Assembly: GCA_015179125.1 (NCBI GenBank)
Contig: WHVA01000067.1
Span: 62,001-126,000 of the forward strand
Length of the DNA stretch: 64,000 nucleotides
Direction of reading: 5' to 3'
DNA from: Gautieria morchelliformis
Lineage: Eukaryota > Basidiomycota > Agaricomycetes > Gomphales > Gomphaceae
The first letter of the stretch is position 1. Each line of letters begins with the position of its first letter. The notes below the pieces were generated by a model. The model searched no databases. It saw only the letters and a list, made by a program, of their open reading frames with translations, and was not told the DNA's origin. This document shows positions 11,527 to 22,676 of the stretch, one piece after another. The position numbers were made by a program, and so were the translations under genes.

Positions 11527-11765
11527 TGGTGCTCATGAGTGTACTCCATTGCCCTGTCACATGACAACCAGTGGCTTGTATTGAGTTCGAATGACCAGAG
11601 TGTGCAGCTCATCCTGCACAGACACAGGTATGGCAGTACATTTGCATGTGTGCATGCATGCAACTCATTTCTCATTTCCCAATGTGTACACACATATGTG
11701 GTTCAATCTGTCAATATGAGCCCAACTGGGGGCATGCTGGCTACAAGTGACTTAGAAAGCAGGTG
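11527..11765 (+). pseudogene. Relic of a Tup1-like WD40 repeat gene
   Basis: The frame contains SIALSHDNQWLVLSSNDQSV, then, after an intron-like stretch starting GTATGG near 11629, SVNMSPTGGMLATSD. This matches the order of the last WD40 blades of the fungal co-repressor Tup1 (a blade with SxDxxVxxW, then the segment with SPTGxxxATGSGD). The Trp of the first blade is lost and the frame ends in TGA at 11763-11765, before the expected final residues. Only about two blades are present, so it is a degraded fragment rather than a gene. Confidence 0.45.
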
Positions 11766-13215
11766 AAATTATATGCCTGCCTGTCACTGGTTCATACAAG
11801 AACCTCCTGTTGATGCTGGGGTGTCACTCACAGGGAGTTTATACATGATATACATGATGCTGCAGTGACGCCCTGGAAACATATAATAAACTTGACCAAT
11901 GACAGTGGATGCATTTGTATGCCCTCTGCCCTTGTTTTTGGGTTTTTGCTTGTGGATTTGTCTTCTGACCTTGACTAACCCACAGAAACTGTTGACTGCA
12001 CTATCATCCTTCATTTCTCATTCATTTCTCATTATTCCAGGTGACGTATGTGCCTAGATATAGTAACTTACCCTTACCCAACACAGTGCGAAGCATTCAC
12101 TTGTGTAGTCGCCTCCTTGTGAGATGTGATTCATGCAATGGGGCAACATCAAGTGATGCTACCCATGAAATGAGCTACAAGTTGACCTCACTCAGGATCC
12201 CACTCACCGGATGCCTGGCACATTGAAAGTTTGACAGTGCATATCCTGGCCTGAGGTGTGAGCCATCAATTTGCCTTCGGCCACCTGTGGCCTTGCATGC
12301 ATGTGTAGTGTACACTGTACATCTATATTAGTGTTGCCATGGCTTGGCTTTGGCATGCCCAGCCAAGCTACTGGTAGCCGGCTTAATTTGCAATGGCTTC
12401 AAGCCAAGCGGTTCAAAAATGCTGAAGTGTTGGGGCTTGTATATGATTCTCAGAATGCATTTTCCAGTGTATAGAACTATTTTTTGCTATCTCAAAGCTA
12501 CCTAGGTGCCTGTGTGCCAGCCCAACGTTCAAGCCGTTTGTCATATCTGTAGCTCCCAAAACATGGCTTGGCTCGGCTAATTTGCAGCTCGGCTCGCGGC
12601 TTAGCGGGAACCGAGCCAAGCCGGCGGCAACTCCGCCAGGAAGGGACTGAGAATTGTCGTCGAACGATAGTGAAAAGTGCAAAGTGCCGATGAGACACAC
12701 GACGTCTGCACCAACTGGGGATGATGCGGCATGAGCACCCCTCTCAGGCTCGTCATAATTAGCGAAGTACCCACCCGGGAGAATCATCACAAAAATGCCA
12801 TGATGCGTCCAGTACTACGCTCTGACATCAATCAGCGCGAAAGTGAAAGCTAGACGCGGCCTGCAATCACTGAGCCTCGGCACGTTCATACTCCTCCTAC
12901 TTACCACTCATGGATGACCTTTCGTCCCCACTACCCAAGGCGCAGGATGATGATGCTGGATACCGTCCTCACCTCATTGCTGGGAAGGCACAGGACTTAC
13001 TGGGTGCTCGATGCACACGAATAGACAGCATTTGTTGGGGTAAATGATGGAGCTTCAAGTTCACAAAATTCTTCCATTTACACTAAGCGTTCAATGGCAG
13101 GTTCAAACCACAAGGTTAGACTTGCCGTCACTCATGAAGCACAACCCATCCCACGGGACGTCGATGATTTCAATCAGCTTATAATTTGCTTCGTATATAG
13201 ATATACCGAGCGACC
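11766..13215. other. Intergenic with GGCTTGGC-rich palindromic stretch
   Basis: No gene is recognised. Between about 12336 and 12625 the words GGCTTGGC, GCCAAGCC, GGCTCGGC and GAGCCAAGCC recur on both strands, with GGCTAATTTGCA-type words repeated in direct and inverted orientation. This is likely a degenerate transposon remnant. A short open frame starting at 12912 (MDDLSSPLPKAQDDD) has no supporting context. Confidence 0.4.
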
Positions 13216-14287
13216 ATGGATGATGGACGCACCGTCATCGGTCGCGTCATCGCCCCGTACTTTAGAGAACACGGGGCTGGAATATGTCCAGAAGACTCGA
13301 TGGAAGCGGAGGTACGCTGCGCACTAGGATGATGTTTCGCATGCTCATACATAATTGTTAGATAGCTACGATGAGATACGTGAAAACCCGTACTTCTATT
13401 CCCGTTCCAGAAGTGTATTATCACGACAAAGATAAAAACGGCGAGGTCGGGGGAGAATGGATGATTCTCGAGGATGTAGGTACTAGGGCGAGCACTGGGC
13501 ACGGATTTCACCGCTGATGTGAATTCTGCCAGGTTCAAGGAACGAATCTTTCCGATCCATGGTGGGAGTTGTCCCTTGATCAACGCCGCAAGGTGGCCCT
13601 TGCCATCGTCGATGTGTGGGCACAGCTCATGCACCTCCGTTTTGGGACCATTGGCAGCATCAGATCTTCTGGAAGTCCTGCGGACAGCTTTTACGTCGGT
13701 CCTATTACCTTTACGCCCACGGCAATCAGAGGAACCACGGCCCCGCCGGTGCAAAGCAAATGTGGCCCGTTTTCTTGCGCTAGAGACTGGCTGTTGGCCT
13801 TGGCACGTGAAGATATGAAGTTCCAACGCGAAGAATGTTTGACGGATGAAGAGAAGGTTTTCATGTCTACTGTTCTTAAGGATATTAGTGCCGCGCCACC
13901 TTACCTTGACCACATCGAATCATCATCTAATCCGTCTCTATGGTCCATCAACTCCTTACACCACATTGATTTGCGCCTACACAATATCATGGTCGATACC
14001 AACGATCCTACCATCATAACGGGCGTGATAGACTGGGAGGGGGCATCTATTGTCCCCCTGCGGTCTATTCTCCCGTTTTTTTAAGGGAGGTACGACAACT
14101 CACGCCAGACGCCAAACTTAAAGAACTAGAAGAAATCCGAAGCCTCATGAAACGTGCTCTGGGGGAGGCTGTGCCCGAATGGGCAAAACTCGTTGCAGAA
14201 GGTAGTGAGGCCCGGCTGTTGCACGTCCGAGCTAAGCTGAGCACAGCGGAGCCCCATAACGTGCATGCGCCTGATAGATATTTTTGA
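13216..14287 (+). CDS. APH-family (aminoglycoside phosphotransferase-like) kinase, frameshifted
   Basis: Protein-kinase-like phosphotransferase of the large fungal APH family; the real substrate is unknown. Start ATG 13216 has a good context (CGACCATGG). Exons are 13216-13311, 13362-13475 and 13533 onward, with consensus introns of 50 and 57 bp. The protein shows MDDGRTVIGRVIAPYF, then IATMRYVKTRTSIPVPEVYY, the catalytic loop HHIDLRLHNIMVD (HxDxxxxN) and the metal-binding segment GVIDWEGAS (the DFG equivalent). The frame hits TAA at 14082-14084 right after a run of seven T (14074-14080). In the next frame the conserved C-terminal helix continues (EVRQLTPDAKLKELEEIR onward) to TGA 14285-14287. 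So there is a one-base indel in the T run, either a real mutation or a homopolymer sequencing error. Confidence 0.75.
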
Positions 14288-16430
14288 TGAGTACATCATG
14301 ACGCACTGAAGCAGGTGTTGACGCATGTTTCCCGCTTGTAGATAAGGCCATCAAAGAGTAGCTGAAAACACTTGAACCCAAGACAACTATGTTTAGTGCA
14401 GAACCGTACAGAGTTGGAAGGATCGCACGGTGCAAACGACCTTAATCATCTAAGTTCTGCATCCCATCTTTCACACCACCGAGAAGATGTCTGTCGATGT
14501 AAGTACACGTGCTCATGCTGGTTTCCACACACTGGAAAGAAAGGGGACTCCATGTCAGCCTTAAGAAGAAGTCCCGACATCAGTGGAGACTCTGGTGAGG
14601 GGGGAGTCGGAGTGCTGGTGTGAGGTTGGCACACAAGTTAACCATGGACTGTTCTGCAGGTAGCACAAATGTCCGATCCAGTCTTTATAGGATCAATGTC
14701 TGATAATCCTCGCTCAATCCAGTGTCCCCTATGCACATACATGACGTGCTCCCCACACCACCCGGGCCACCAGCGCACCTCACCTCACCTCCGCAGCCCT
14801 CAGCCCAGCCGACGGTAATAGTACTGCACTTTGGGTTGAATTATCCTGACCGGGGATATATTCGATGGGAACCTTGTGTGATGTTTCGGCAGGCTATGAG
14901 CGAGACTGAGCATTGACGCGATGCGTGCATAACTGTTGCCACGCCTGACACCCACTCACCAATAGCTGAAAGTCCACATGCCTGACAGCTCCTGACGGTC
15001 TGTTATATGCTCACAGACTCCCGACTCGGTCCAGCGTAAGCGCAGACCATGTGAAGTTGAGTGAATGATCGCTGCGTGACTCGATGGTTGAGCCTTCAAG
15101 ATGAGCAACTCCTGTCTGGCTGAATAGCCAAGTGTACAGTATGTGTCATGTGTCGGACTGCAACAACTCGATAAGATGGAGGTCGAGCCTCCGAATCCAG
15201 GGCGCTCGCGAAGGGGAGGGGGGGGTTTGAGTGATCCAGACACATCAAGTCGCCGTCAGTCCTCTTTCTTTGTCCTGCCCTACATCTAGCAGCACTGATC
15301 TAGAATTTGGTGCTGTTAAACACTGCAGGGTGTGACGTTAAGGCCATGCTCATAGCCTGGAACTGCTACTTCGAGATGAGGAAGTGGGAGATGCAAGTTG
15401 GGTGAGAAGACATCGTATACGGAGTACTAGAGACATTTAAGGTGGAATCGCATCAATGGTTTCCAGAATCCTCTCAATACCAGGCGGTCCGCCCTCACCT
15501 CCAGCGATAATCGCAAGGGTAGCGATAATGGAAAGTAATTTGGATGGTAGCGGGGGCCTCACAGCAGAAAGGTTAACCTCTGAAGTGGTGCAGCTGGATA
15601 AGATATGTGGTCAAAATAGGCTCGTCATCTGTGTCGTCGATAGCAATGCGCAACTCCTCTAGAAGTGATGCTGGACTGCTTTTGGGATATTCCTCCAGAG
15701 AGCGCAGTGGAGGATCTTGTCCACGATATCAGGGGTGGGCACCCTGCGAATGTGGAGGTATATCCAGAGCTGCGGCGTGACGTTATTCTGCATGGTTATC
15801 ATCATTAAGGGGAAACGTATCTATCGGCATTACATAGCGCTCTATAGCACTCCATAGTCTCACCTATCGGCAATAGACTCCATGTTTTCCCCTGATATGA
15901 TGTCCCGCCAGGCGGTACCCGCACAAGTTGTATTGGAGAGTTAATGGCAAGCTGACAGAAAGTGACACGCCAGACCTCGAAGGCCCAGTACATCGAGAGT
16001 GGTCACCCTATGGTAGTACGTTCGCTGGAGTTGTTCACATTGCATAACCCGCACTGAACGCTTCCGAGCCCTCGCCCCTGCTGGGACACCGGAATGGATA
16101 CTACAGTAGTATTCTTTCGCCTGTGACTTGGAGTTCGCGCTTCGAGTCACGACGCTCAGCCGAGTCACATGCAACGCAACTCCGAACTCGGCAGTGACAA
16201 TATTCGGAACAGAGATTTGGTTTTATGTAAAAGCAGCGCGTTGAGGATCGCGGGGCTTTAAAGTCACCGGCTAGCACTCGCTCCGAACCTTTAGAACCGC
16301 AAATCTAGGAATTTAGGTCTACAGAAAGTCGCCCAATATGCTGATTGGCCTACCACACACAATCTGGTGACTCAAGCACACGTCGATTGCACGGCTCCGA
16401 GTCCGCCGCGGGACAAATCGATAATTTGCG
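14288..16430. other. Long intergenic stretch, weak ORFs only
   Basis: No family is recognised in these 2.1 kb. Possible small exons exist: ATG at 14488 followed by a GTAAGT donor, with an acceptor near 14660 (MSVD joined to VAQMSDPVFIGSM), and a clean-looking frame from 15668 reading MLDCFWDIPPESAVEDL and onward for 46 codons to TAA. Neither has a motif or continuing exons that would support a gene call. Confidence 0.4.
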
Positions 16431-16435
16431 GTACT

Positions 16436-16445
16436 GTATATATAC
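16436..16445 (+). promoter_or_regulatory. TATA box of acyltransferase copy 1
   Basis: GTATATATAC lies about 40 bp before the ATG at 16485, an expected distance for a fungal core promoter with a short 5' leader. The third paralogue at 51532 also has a TATA-like box upstream (near 51583-51592 on the minus strand), which supports the assignment. Confidence 0.5.
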
Positions 16446-16484
16446 CTCAACTAATTTGCGTACATCCCAACTGCCACTTTTCCC

Positions 16485-17916
16485 ATGACATCCCACACCA
16501 TAGTTCGTATCAAGCCTGCAAACCCTCCATCCGGGTCTCGTGTATCCCTCAACGCACTTGATAGAGCCCTATCTGCCTGGGTTCCACTCAACCTATTCTT
16601 CAGACCTTCATCGTCTGGTCCCACCAATCTGCAGAGCTTTGCAGCGAGTCTCCAGGACGTGTTAGATAGACTCCCAATGATCGCAGGCTCAATATATGAT
16701 ACCGAAGATGCGCAGGGGGCGAAATCAATGGAGCTTGTTGACGATGGACGCGGTGCCGACTTGATCTGGGTGGATTCGCCTATTGCATACGCCGATCTGC
16801 CTGGACCTCCTGAGGTCTCACCCAGAACATTCCTAGGCAGCAATGAATACTCCAAGGACCAACCGTTGCTCATGGCGAAGTTCATCAAGGTAGGTTCATC
16901 TATTTCCATCCCCAGGAAACTTGTCTTTGGATAACATTTATGATCAGTTCAGGTGTGGTACACTGGCGATGGGTATCAGCATGTCGCATATGCTTGTTGA
17001 CTGCGCATCGTTCATCAAATTGTTAAAGGAATGGGCTAGAGTGTCTCGCGGCGATTCAGAGTCAGAGCCTCTTGCCATCACATCATGGGAGCGCGACCCT
17101 GGCATATTCTTCCCTCCACCGACACCAAGAGCTATCCCAGAAAGCAGACCCACTCACGGTAGCGAGGCTCCCCCACAGCGTCCTCGTGCAGTAACAATGT
17201 CTAACTTCCTCTTCACTTGGGAATCGCTTCGCAAGTTGAAGCACGCATGCACTCCCACAGAACCTAGCGACTGGGTATCTACCGGTGACTGCGTGGGTGC
17301 AGTTGCCTGGCGGGCAGTTACCGTTGCCCGCGAAGCTTTGCTCAAACCTGGCGTTGACATTCGGTTGAATGTGTCTGCCGACGGACGCGTTCGGTCCAAA
17401 GACCCTGATGCTTTGAAGTACTTTGGTAATCTCTTCACGTACGTAGTTTTCTTACACAGATTTGACTGATTGACCCAGATGTTGATATATGATTCCAGAC
17501 CGTACGTCATTAGGCTTTCCCAGTCGTCCTTACTGGAAGGCACCATTGCCTCTGTTGCGTTAGCTTGTCGCCGTGCTAGAGACGAGCAACTCACGGAGAC
17601 TTCCTGCGCTAACATATTGGCATCGTCCGCGACAGCGGAAGACATTGAGGACGGTTTGAACCATGACTTCGACTCATGGGTATCAAGCTGGGCAAAGTTT
17701 CCACTGGTTGGAGATGCATTAGACTTCGGAATGGGGGAGCCTTTCTGGGCCACTACGACACAGATGTTTCCTACCGGGGTGGTCAAAATACTGCCTCAGA
17801 AAGATGGGTACCTCGCTACTTTCATGATCGAAGCAGAGTGGGAGAGCAAGTTGCACGCGAGAGAGGAGTTACTTGCGTATGCCAAACCTGTGACATCACC
17901 TCCGAAGGTTATTTGA
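16485..17916 (+). CDS. HXXXD (BAHD / trichothecene-acetyltransferase-like) acyltransferase, copy 1
   Basis: CoA-dependent acyltransferase of the PF02458-type family, which moves an acyl group onto an alcohol or amine; the substrate is unknown. Exons 16485-16889, 16948-17438 and 17499-17916 join with introns of 58 and 60 bp to give 437 residues. The catalytic motif HMLVD is near residue 147 in MGISMSHMLVDCASF, and the C-terminal structural motif appears as DFGMG (usual DFGWG) near residue 369. Length fits the family (about 430-480). It is the only one of three paralogues in the window (16485, about 26890, 51532) without an evident break. It lies 520 bp upstream of a coiled-coil gene, and that gene pair is duplicated at 26.9-30.3 kb. 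Confidence 0.85.
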
Positions 17917-18436
17917 ATATAATAATATTTGTCCCCTTGACTGACTAGATAGAGGTCCAGAGTCTGGCCGGGCTCTAGCTAGTGCTGAAAATTTGCCCCC
18001 TTTTTTTTTTGTATCTTTTAAGCTCGTTGCTCATGTAATAATACAGAAAATTTGGTGAATCGTCACCGTTAATTGTCACCTCCTTCGAGTGAACAAGTCA
18101 GTATACTCGCGTAAGAAACGATCGCTGCATCTGCGGTAGAATCAAGATAGCTTGAAAGTATAGGTGTGGCTGGCCGTGGCTAGAGCCAAATACCATGCCA
18201 CTGTCTCGGTCTACGAGCGGACCATCCACAAGGACTTTTCTTTCCTTACGACCACCACGTACGTGCACTGAGAGTCTTCTCTATACTACGCACAACATAC
18301 CTCGGCAGCCCCTCTCAGCAGACGTACGACACTATGTTAAATCTCAACTTGATCACGAAAGCGAAGAATATTAAGAGGAAGCTGTTGAACAATGTTAAGG
18401 CATGGAACTTGTTGTTTCCTGGTCGAAACATGGCTG
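17917..18436. other. Conserved spacer between acyltransferase and coiled-coil genes
   Basis: No gene. It contains a T-rich run near 18000 and the block CGTACGTGCACTGAGAGTC. The spacer is closely repeated at about 28120-28630, and its distal part is inverted at about 26540-26820, so it was duplicated with its neighbours and may hold the coiled-coil gene promoter. Confidence 0.5.
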
Positions 18437-21010
18437 ATGTATCTCGTCGTCTGTCTAAAGAGAGATAAAAAGTTCAACGCATCCCAGAACAACTTCCAGC
18501 TCCCCGAGGCGGCTCTTCCAGACCACAACCGCGCCGTCACAGGCGTGCTCTCATCAGGGAACGACCTTCTACTGAAAGAAACCAAGCTCAATGCTACGAA
18601 AGACGCTCTCGAGCTAGAGAAGACACTCTTCGATGAGGAGAAATCCGCTTGGACGACGAATATGAATGCTCAGAAGCAAAGGCAGGCGTTGATCCGGCGA
18701 GGAGCAACAACCATGTTCAGGATGCAGAGGCTAGAAGCGCAGCATGAGAGGGAAACCGTGCAAGCCCTTGAGGACGGGTTGTTGCAAACGGCTCAGCAGG
18801 AATTAGACGTTATCAATCAGGAGCAGGCGGCGGTCATAAGCAACTTGTTGGCCGCTACTGCTGCCCAGGCCACTTGTGCTGCTGCATGCCTGGACGCTAA
18901 AGCGAGGGCCAACGCAATCAGCGATCGGCTCACCGAGGCACTCGATAAGGTGCACTGTGAGCGACTCCACATCGCAGAGTTAACCGAGAAAGTAAATGTC
19001 AAATCTGCTGAACTTGATGCTCTTGTGTCCGTCGCCAGAGCTGAACGCACCGAAGCCCACCAATGCCTCCAGAGGGCGCAAGCTCATATGTCTCGCTTCA
19101 GCTCAGCGGCTAAGGCGATAGGCCTCGTCCAAGGACAGATTGAAACCCACGCAATACAGGCGCGAGAAGGGCTTTCTTTAGTAACGGAACAGGAAAGAAG
19201 CGATGCATTAGAAGAGGCACGGTCTGAGGCCCAGGCAAGGTTTGCAGCACTTAGGAATGCACGCACGGCCTTCGAAAAGCTACGAGAGAGGGAGAAGGCT
19301 AACCTGGCTGAGGGACATGCTCGTGTCGAGCATTCGTGTGCTGTTGTTGAGATGGAGAAAGAACTTGTGAAAAAGGAGATGGCGAGGGCCAGGTTACTTT
19401 CGATAAAGGCCGAGCGGGAGAGAGCAGCATTGGTAGATGCAAAGAAAGCGGCACTGGACGAGCTGCAAGCGGTGAGGGCGATGCAGATCGAATCAAGCAG
19501 GGCATTGCACAAGCTGGTCGCACTGATCGCGGCCGAGATGGCAATTTCCAAGTCGACATCAGATAACTTGGTCAAGAACGTGACGTCAACCGTTGAAGAT
19601 CAAAAGAACGACAAGGCTGATGCCGCGATGTCCAGGTTTATATCCCACATCAGCAACAGGGGGCTCCATCGCAGGCAGGCAATCAGTGGCACGACCAGCA
19701 GTATCGATGGAACAGAAGGCGGCAGGGCAGGTGGTCTCCAGAAGAGGTGCACATCTCTGGACGACGGACCGCGCTCATTAATCCTATCAGCAATCTCTCA
19801 GCCGCATGCCTTCGACTCAACATGCAGCGAAGCAGAAGCCTCCTCGACTAGCAACCTTGCCGACGTTCCCATTGCTAAACCCCCGACTTTGTGCCCGGAG
19901 CCCAGTGTAGCCGTCGATGCAAACCCAATCATACCGATCAGAAAGGGTCATGTTTTATCGCCTTCCGTCGATGAAAAAACGAGGAGGCTGAAGATCCATC
20001 GAAGCGTAGAGCCATCCACGGAAAGATGTAACAATAAATCAGGCAGAATGAGGCTCTGGAATATAAGTAACAGGACGTACTCCTAGGTGCGGTTATAACT
20101 TGCAGACGTCTATGGGGATAATATTACTGTAGCTCCACCTAATATCCGGCATAAAGGACAGATACTTTACGTACCCATCGCATTGAGAATCACTGGCATA
20201 TGTTTTGATGCTGTCCCACATATTTCGAACCATACATGACCATCCAGTCCCTTCCCTCGTTGAGCAGTGAAAACCGACGAGCAATAAGTATGGGCAGATA
20301 CTGTCCTTCAAACGGAAACGTGACAATGGAGAAACTTGTCGACAGACAACAGCACGATCCGACTCGTCCGAGAAGGCTGGAACTACAGCAGTGAGAAGAA
20401 GGAAGGGTAAAGGTGGGTCGTGAAGTTGAGTCGCCGCTCTAGTTAGTACAGTGGTTCGAATTTCAATCAAGGCCAGCACATACATACACCTGTTCGACTT
20501 AACGTATAGGTTTGATTTGTAGTTGAACAGCAAGGGTCATAGCACAGTATAGTAAAAAGTTAGATAAATCTTTAGAGTCCATCCACCGGAGCAGAACTGA
20601 ACCACGGAATTGACCGTGAACCAGTAAGCAAGCACCTACAGAGACTCTCATCTGAATGTAACCTAAGTATCAGATCATCCTAATTTCGAGCCAGTATTAA
20701 AGGTGCTGTCATTCGACCGTAGTTATATGGCTCATCAGTTGACTATCCTAATGATTAGCTCGAATTTCTGACAGCTTTACTGTCTAACTTGCCTCTCCCA
20801 TGTCATAACTTCATCAAACAGACGACTTTACCCTTGGCAATGGATCCCCAATACTTACGGAAGAAATTATCGGACAATAGCCAGCTTAACCCTGTGATCA
20901 GGGATGTCATAGCTCATGAGCTTCAAAGTTCTTTCGTCTGGCAAGGTGAGTTCCAAACCGGGATTCTGTGCTGTGCTATCCCTTTAACAACGCCTGTAAG
21001 AACACGCATA
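18150..21010 (+). repeat. Left arm of large inverted duplication
   Basis: This interval matches the reverse complement of about 24065-26825, including the coiled-coil gene, its 3' flank (words such as CCACCTAATATCCGGCATAA) and the start of the siderophore-synthetase relic. Similarity resumes between 21125-21530 and the reverse complement of 23265-23690. Most of it is also present in direct orientation at about 28150-30920. Boundaries are approximate. Confidence 0.7.
18437..20086 (+). CDS. Ala/Glu-rich coiled-coil protein, copy 1
   Basis: An intronless frame of about 549 codons from ATG 18437, the start shared with the other two copies (a further in-frame ATG lies at 18392). Residues of roughly 50-400 are rich in Ala, Glu, Arg, Gln and Lys with heptad-like spacing (for example ERETVQALEDGLLQTAQQEL), predicting a long helical coiled coil. 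The C-terminal 150 residues are Ser/Pro-rich and basic (for example HISNRGLHRRQAISG). No catalytic motif, signal peptide or membrane segment is visible and I do not recognise the family. Two close paralogues lie at 24881-26530 (intact, inverted) and 28635-30280 (broken). Long Ser/Ala-rich frames on the opposite strand are shadows of the coiled-coil codons. Confidence 0.65.
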   Translation: MYLVVCLKRDKKFNASQNNFQLPEAALPDHNRAVTGVLSSGNDLLLKETKLNATKDALELEKTLFDEEKSAWTTNMNAQKQRQALIRRGATTMFRMQRLEAQHERETVQALEDGLLQTAQQELDVINQEQAAVISNLLAATAAQATCAAACLDAKARANAISDRLTEALDKVHCERLHIAELTEKVNVKSAELDALVSVARAERTEAHQCLQRAQAHMSRFSSAAKAIGLVQGQIETHAIQAREGLSLVTEQERSDALEEARSEAQARFAALRNARTAFEKLREREKANLAEGHARVEHSCAVVEMEKELVKKEMARARLLSIKAERERAALVDAKKAALDELQAVRAMQIESSRALHKLVALIAAEMAISKSTSDNLVKNVTSTVEDQKNDKADAAMSRFISHISNRGLHRRQAISGTTSSIDGTEGGRAGGLQKRCTSLDDGPRSLILSAISQPHAFDSTCSEAEASSTSNLADVPIAKPPTLCPEPSVAVDANPIIPIRKGHVLSPSVDEKTRRLKIHRSVEPSTERCNNKSGRMRLWNISNRTYS

Positions 21011-21531
21011 TGCAGCGAAGCCCCTCAAGGCACACCAATATCGGATGCGCTTTCTCGTTCACGAGCTGCAGGTTCCGAACATCATAGCCAAATTCCTACA
21101 CGTCAGCATCATACCTCTCACCCACCCAGGCTAGCATCAGGCCATTGTATCGTGCTATGGCTACTGTTACGATTATTAACATATGTTACCTTAGAACGAT
21201 GACACTTCGGTGTTCTCCGGAACTCACGTTGAAACTAGCAATTGAGATGAAAATATCCTCTGCCTTACGCACTATCTCCCATTTTACAGCCTACGCCGGG
21301 CCACGTTTCGGCCGTGACATCGTTCCACATCTCGCCATTGATCGACAGGTTCTCGTCCTTGAGGAGGAGGTCGCGAGTGCGGTGTACTTCCATAAAGATC
21401 CGGAGGTTGCAAAGCATTGTACGGCTATTATAAGGAAGCCTTATGATGGGAAGGGGAATGGGGGGAAACTCGTGCTTGCCGCCACATTGACAGAAAAACG
21501 TGGATATGGAGACAAGGCGGGGGAAGTACAT
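20840..21531 (+). pseudogene. Fragment of siderophore synthetase gene (inverted duplicate)
   Basis: It begins with ATG 20840 (MDPQYLRKKLSDNSQLNPV) and ends its first segment at an SSFVWQ donor, GTGAGTTCC. After a gap the frame shows SALRTISHFTAYAGPRFG, EEEVASAVYFHKDPEVAKH and LVLAATLTEK, segments typical of IucA/IucC-type NRPS-independent siderophore (NIS) synthetases. The part covering the HP-rich substrate segment is missing relative to the minus-strand copy at 22676-24267. The frame runs at 21531 into unrelated repeat sequence, so the C-terminal half is absent. It is a non-functional duplicate. Confidence 0.6.
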
Positions 21532-21632
21532 TCATTGTCACGTTTCCGTTTAAAAGACAGGATCTGCCCATACTTATTCTTCGTGTGTTTTCACTGCTCA
21601 ACGAGGTAAGGGACTGGATGGTCAAGTGTGGC

Positions 21633-21724
21633 CATTGAGAATCAAATGGTTTGACGCTGTCCCAAATATTTCGAACCGTGGTTCGAAATATTTGGTTCAG
21701 CGTCAAACCATTTGATTCTCAATG
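21633..21724. repeat. 45-bp near-perfect palindrome
   Basis: The left arm 21633-21677 and right arm 21680-21724 are reverse complements at 43 of 45 positions with a 2-bp centre (arms meet at TTCGAACC GT GGTTCGAA). The arm sequence also occurs, as a single copy, downstream of each coiled-coil gene (near 20190-20240, 24740-24790 and 30380-30430), so the palindrome looks like two such copies fused head to head at a rearrangement point. Confidence 0.8.
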
Positions 21725-22509
21725 CTATAGGTACGTAAAGTATCTGTCCTTTATGCTGGATATTAGGTGAAGCTGTAATACTGTAGCCGCACGACCAATG
21801 GCTCAACGATATTTTGCGTGACGCGGACACCGGGGGGACGTTACACATGCGTCCACAGCCGGTGGTCCACTGTCTGAGCCGCACCCACAAGTGCATCTCC
21901 GCAAGTAAGCAATCCGGGTCACACATACAGCTTTGTCGCCCTGTTCCGACGTCCAGTGCCCAGGTACCAACCCCAAAGCAGTCCGCTGCCAGACCTCCAA
22001 ATGCGGCACTTGTCCAGTCCGTCTCCCCCCCACTTTTCAAGCTTGCCTAGACCCATCAATGCCCCCACGTCCCGTTACAGCTGTACTCGCTCAGCGGACA
22101 GCGACCGTACAGTCCCCAGGGACTTCCTCCAAATCCTGTCAAGCCCCGAGAGCGTCCAGTACCCATCCGCCCGCAAATGGCTCACCCTCCGTTCCCCGCC
22201 AGTGTGTCCCACTTTGGCCTTGCAAGCCCGCTGCCTTTACAGGCGTTTCGCAAGCACCGTCGGCCGAAAGCCACAATCCAACCGCTTCCAAGCCCCATAC
22301 CCAGTACAAGCCCCAAACCTTTAAAGACCACGACAACTCCGCCTGGTGGCAGCCTCACAAAACCTAGTGCCACCCTCCTAATGGCCCCCAAAAGCCCAAG
22401 CCCAATCATCCGCAGCGGAATACTAGTAGGCTTCGATTTGATTCATTTCACTCGTCTCCTGTCCGTCTGGCAGTTCCGTACTAACCCCGCACCTTCAGCG
22501 CCGTATTCT
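21725..22509. other. Unassigned sequence with Pro/Ser-rich open frame
   Basis: A plus-strand frame (about 21933-22367) is rich in Pro, Ser, Thr and Cys and contains CQTSKCGTCPV, but it has no clear start, splice continuation or family match. A related gene cannot be named. The region lies between two rearrangement junctions and may be a stray fragment. Confidence 0.35.
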
Positions 22510-22676
22510 CGGTCCGCGTAAGCGGCTTCAATTTCTCTACAGCACCTCCACAGCGGCTGTGCAGGACTGCCTGGACGTCGGTTTCATGGTTTCATTTACT
22601 GTACCTGCCCTGGTTTTATATTGACGGCTTACTTTGCACTCGATACCCCTTTCTGTTTATTTGGGCAACTTCCTTA
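22510..22676 (-). repeat. Inverted copy of the 3' flank of the beta-propeller gene
   Basis: The sequence here matches the reverse complement of about 31017-31190 at high identity, including GTAAGCGGCTTCAATTTCTC and GCAGGACTGCCTGGAC. The original location covers the stop codon and 3' UTR of the gene ending at 31183. It abuts the truncated 3' end of the siderophore-synthetase relic, so a duplication breakpoint lies near 22676. Confidence 0.7.

Noticed and set aside
13179..13913. 244-codon minus-strand frame opposite the APH gene
   Set aside because: The plus strand carries the catalytic HxD and DWE motifs with matching splice sites; the antisense frame has no recognisable motif.
19084..19575. 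Minus-strand Ser/Ala-rich frames opposite the coiled-coil genes (also at 25392-25793 on plus and 29372-29845 on minus)
   Set aside because: They are antisense shadows of Ala/Glu/Arg codons and change in length between copies, while the coiled-coil frame is kept.
20093..20533. 146-codon minus-strand frame after coiled-coil copy 1
   Set aside because: The same sequence in the other two copies has stops in this frame, so it is conserved as DNA only through duplication.
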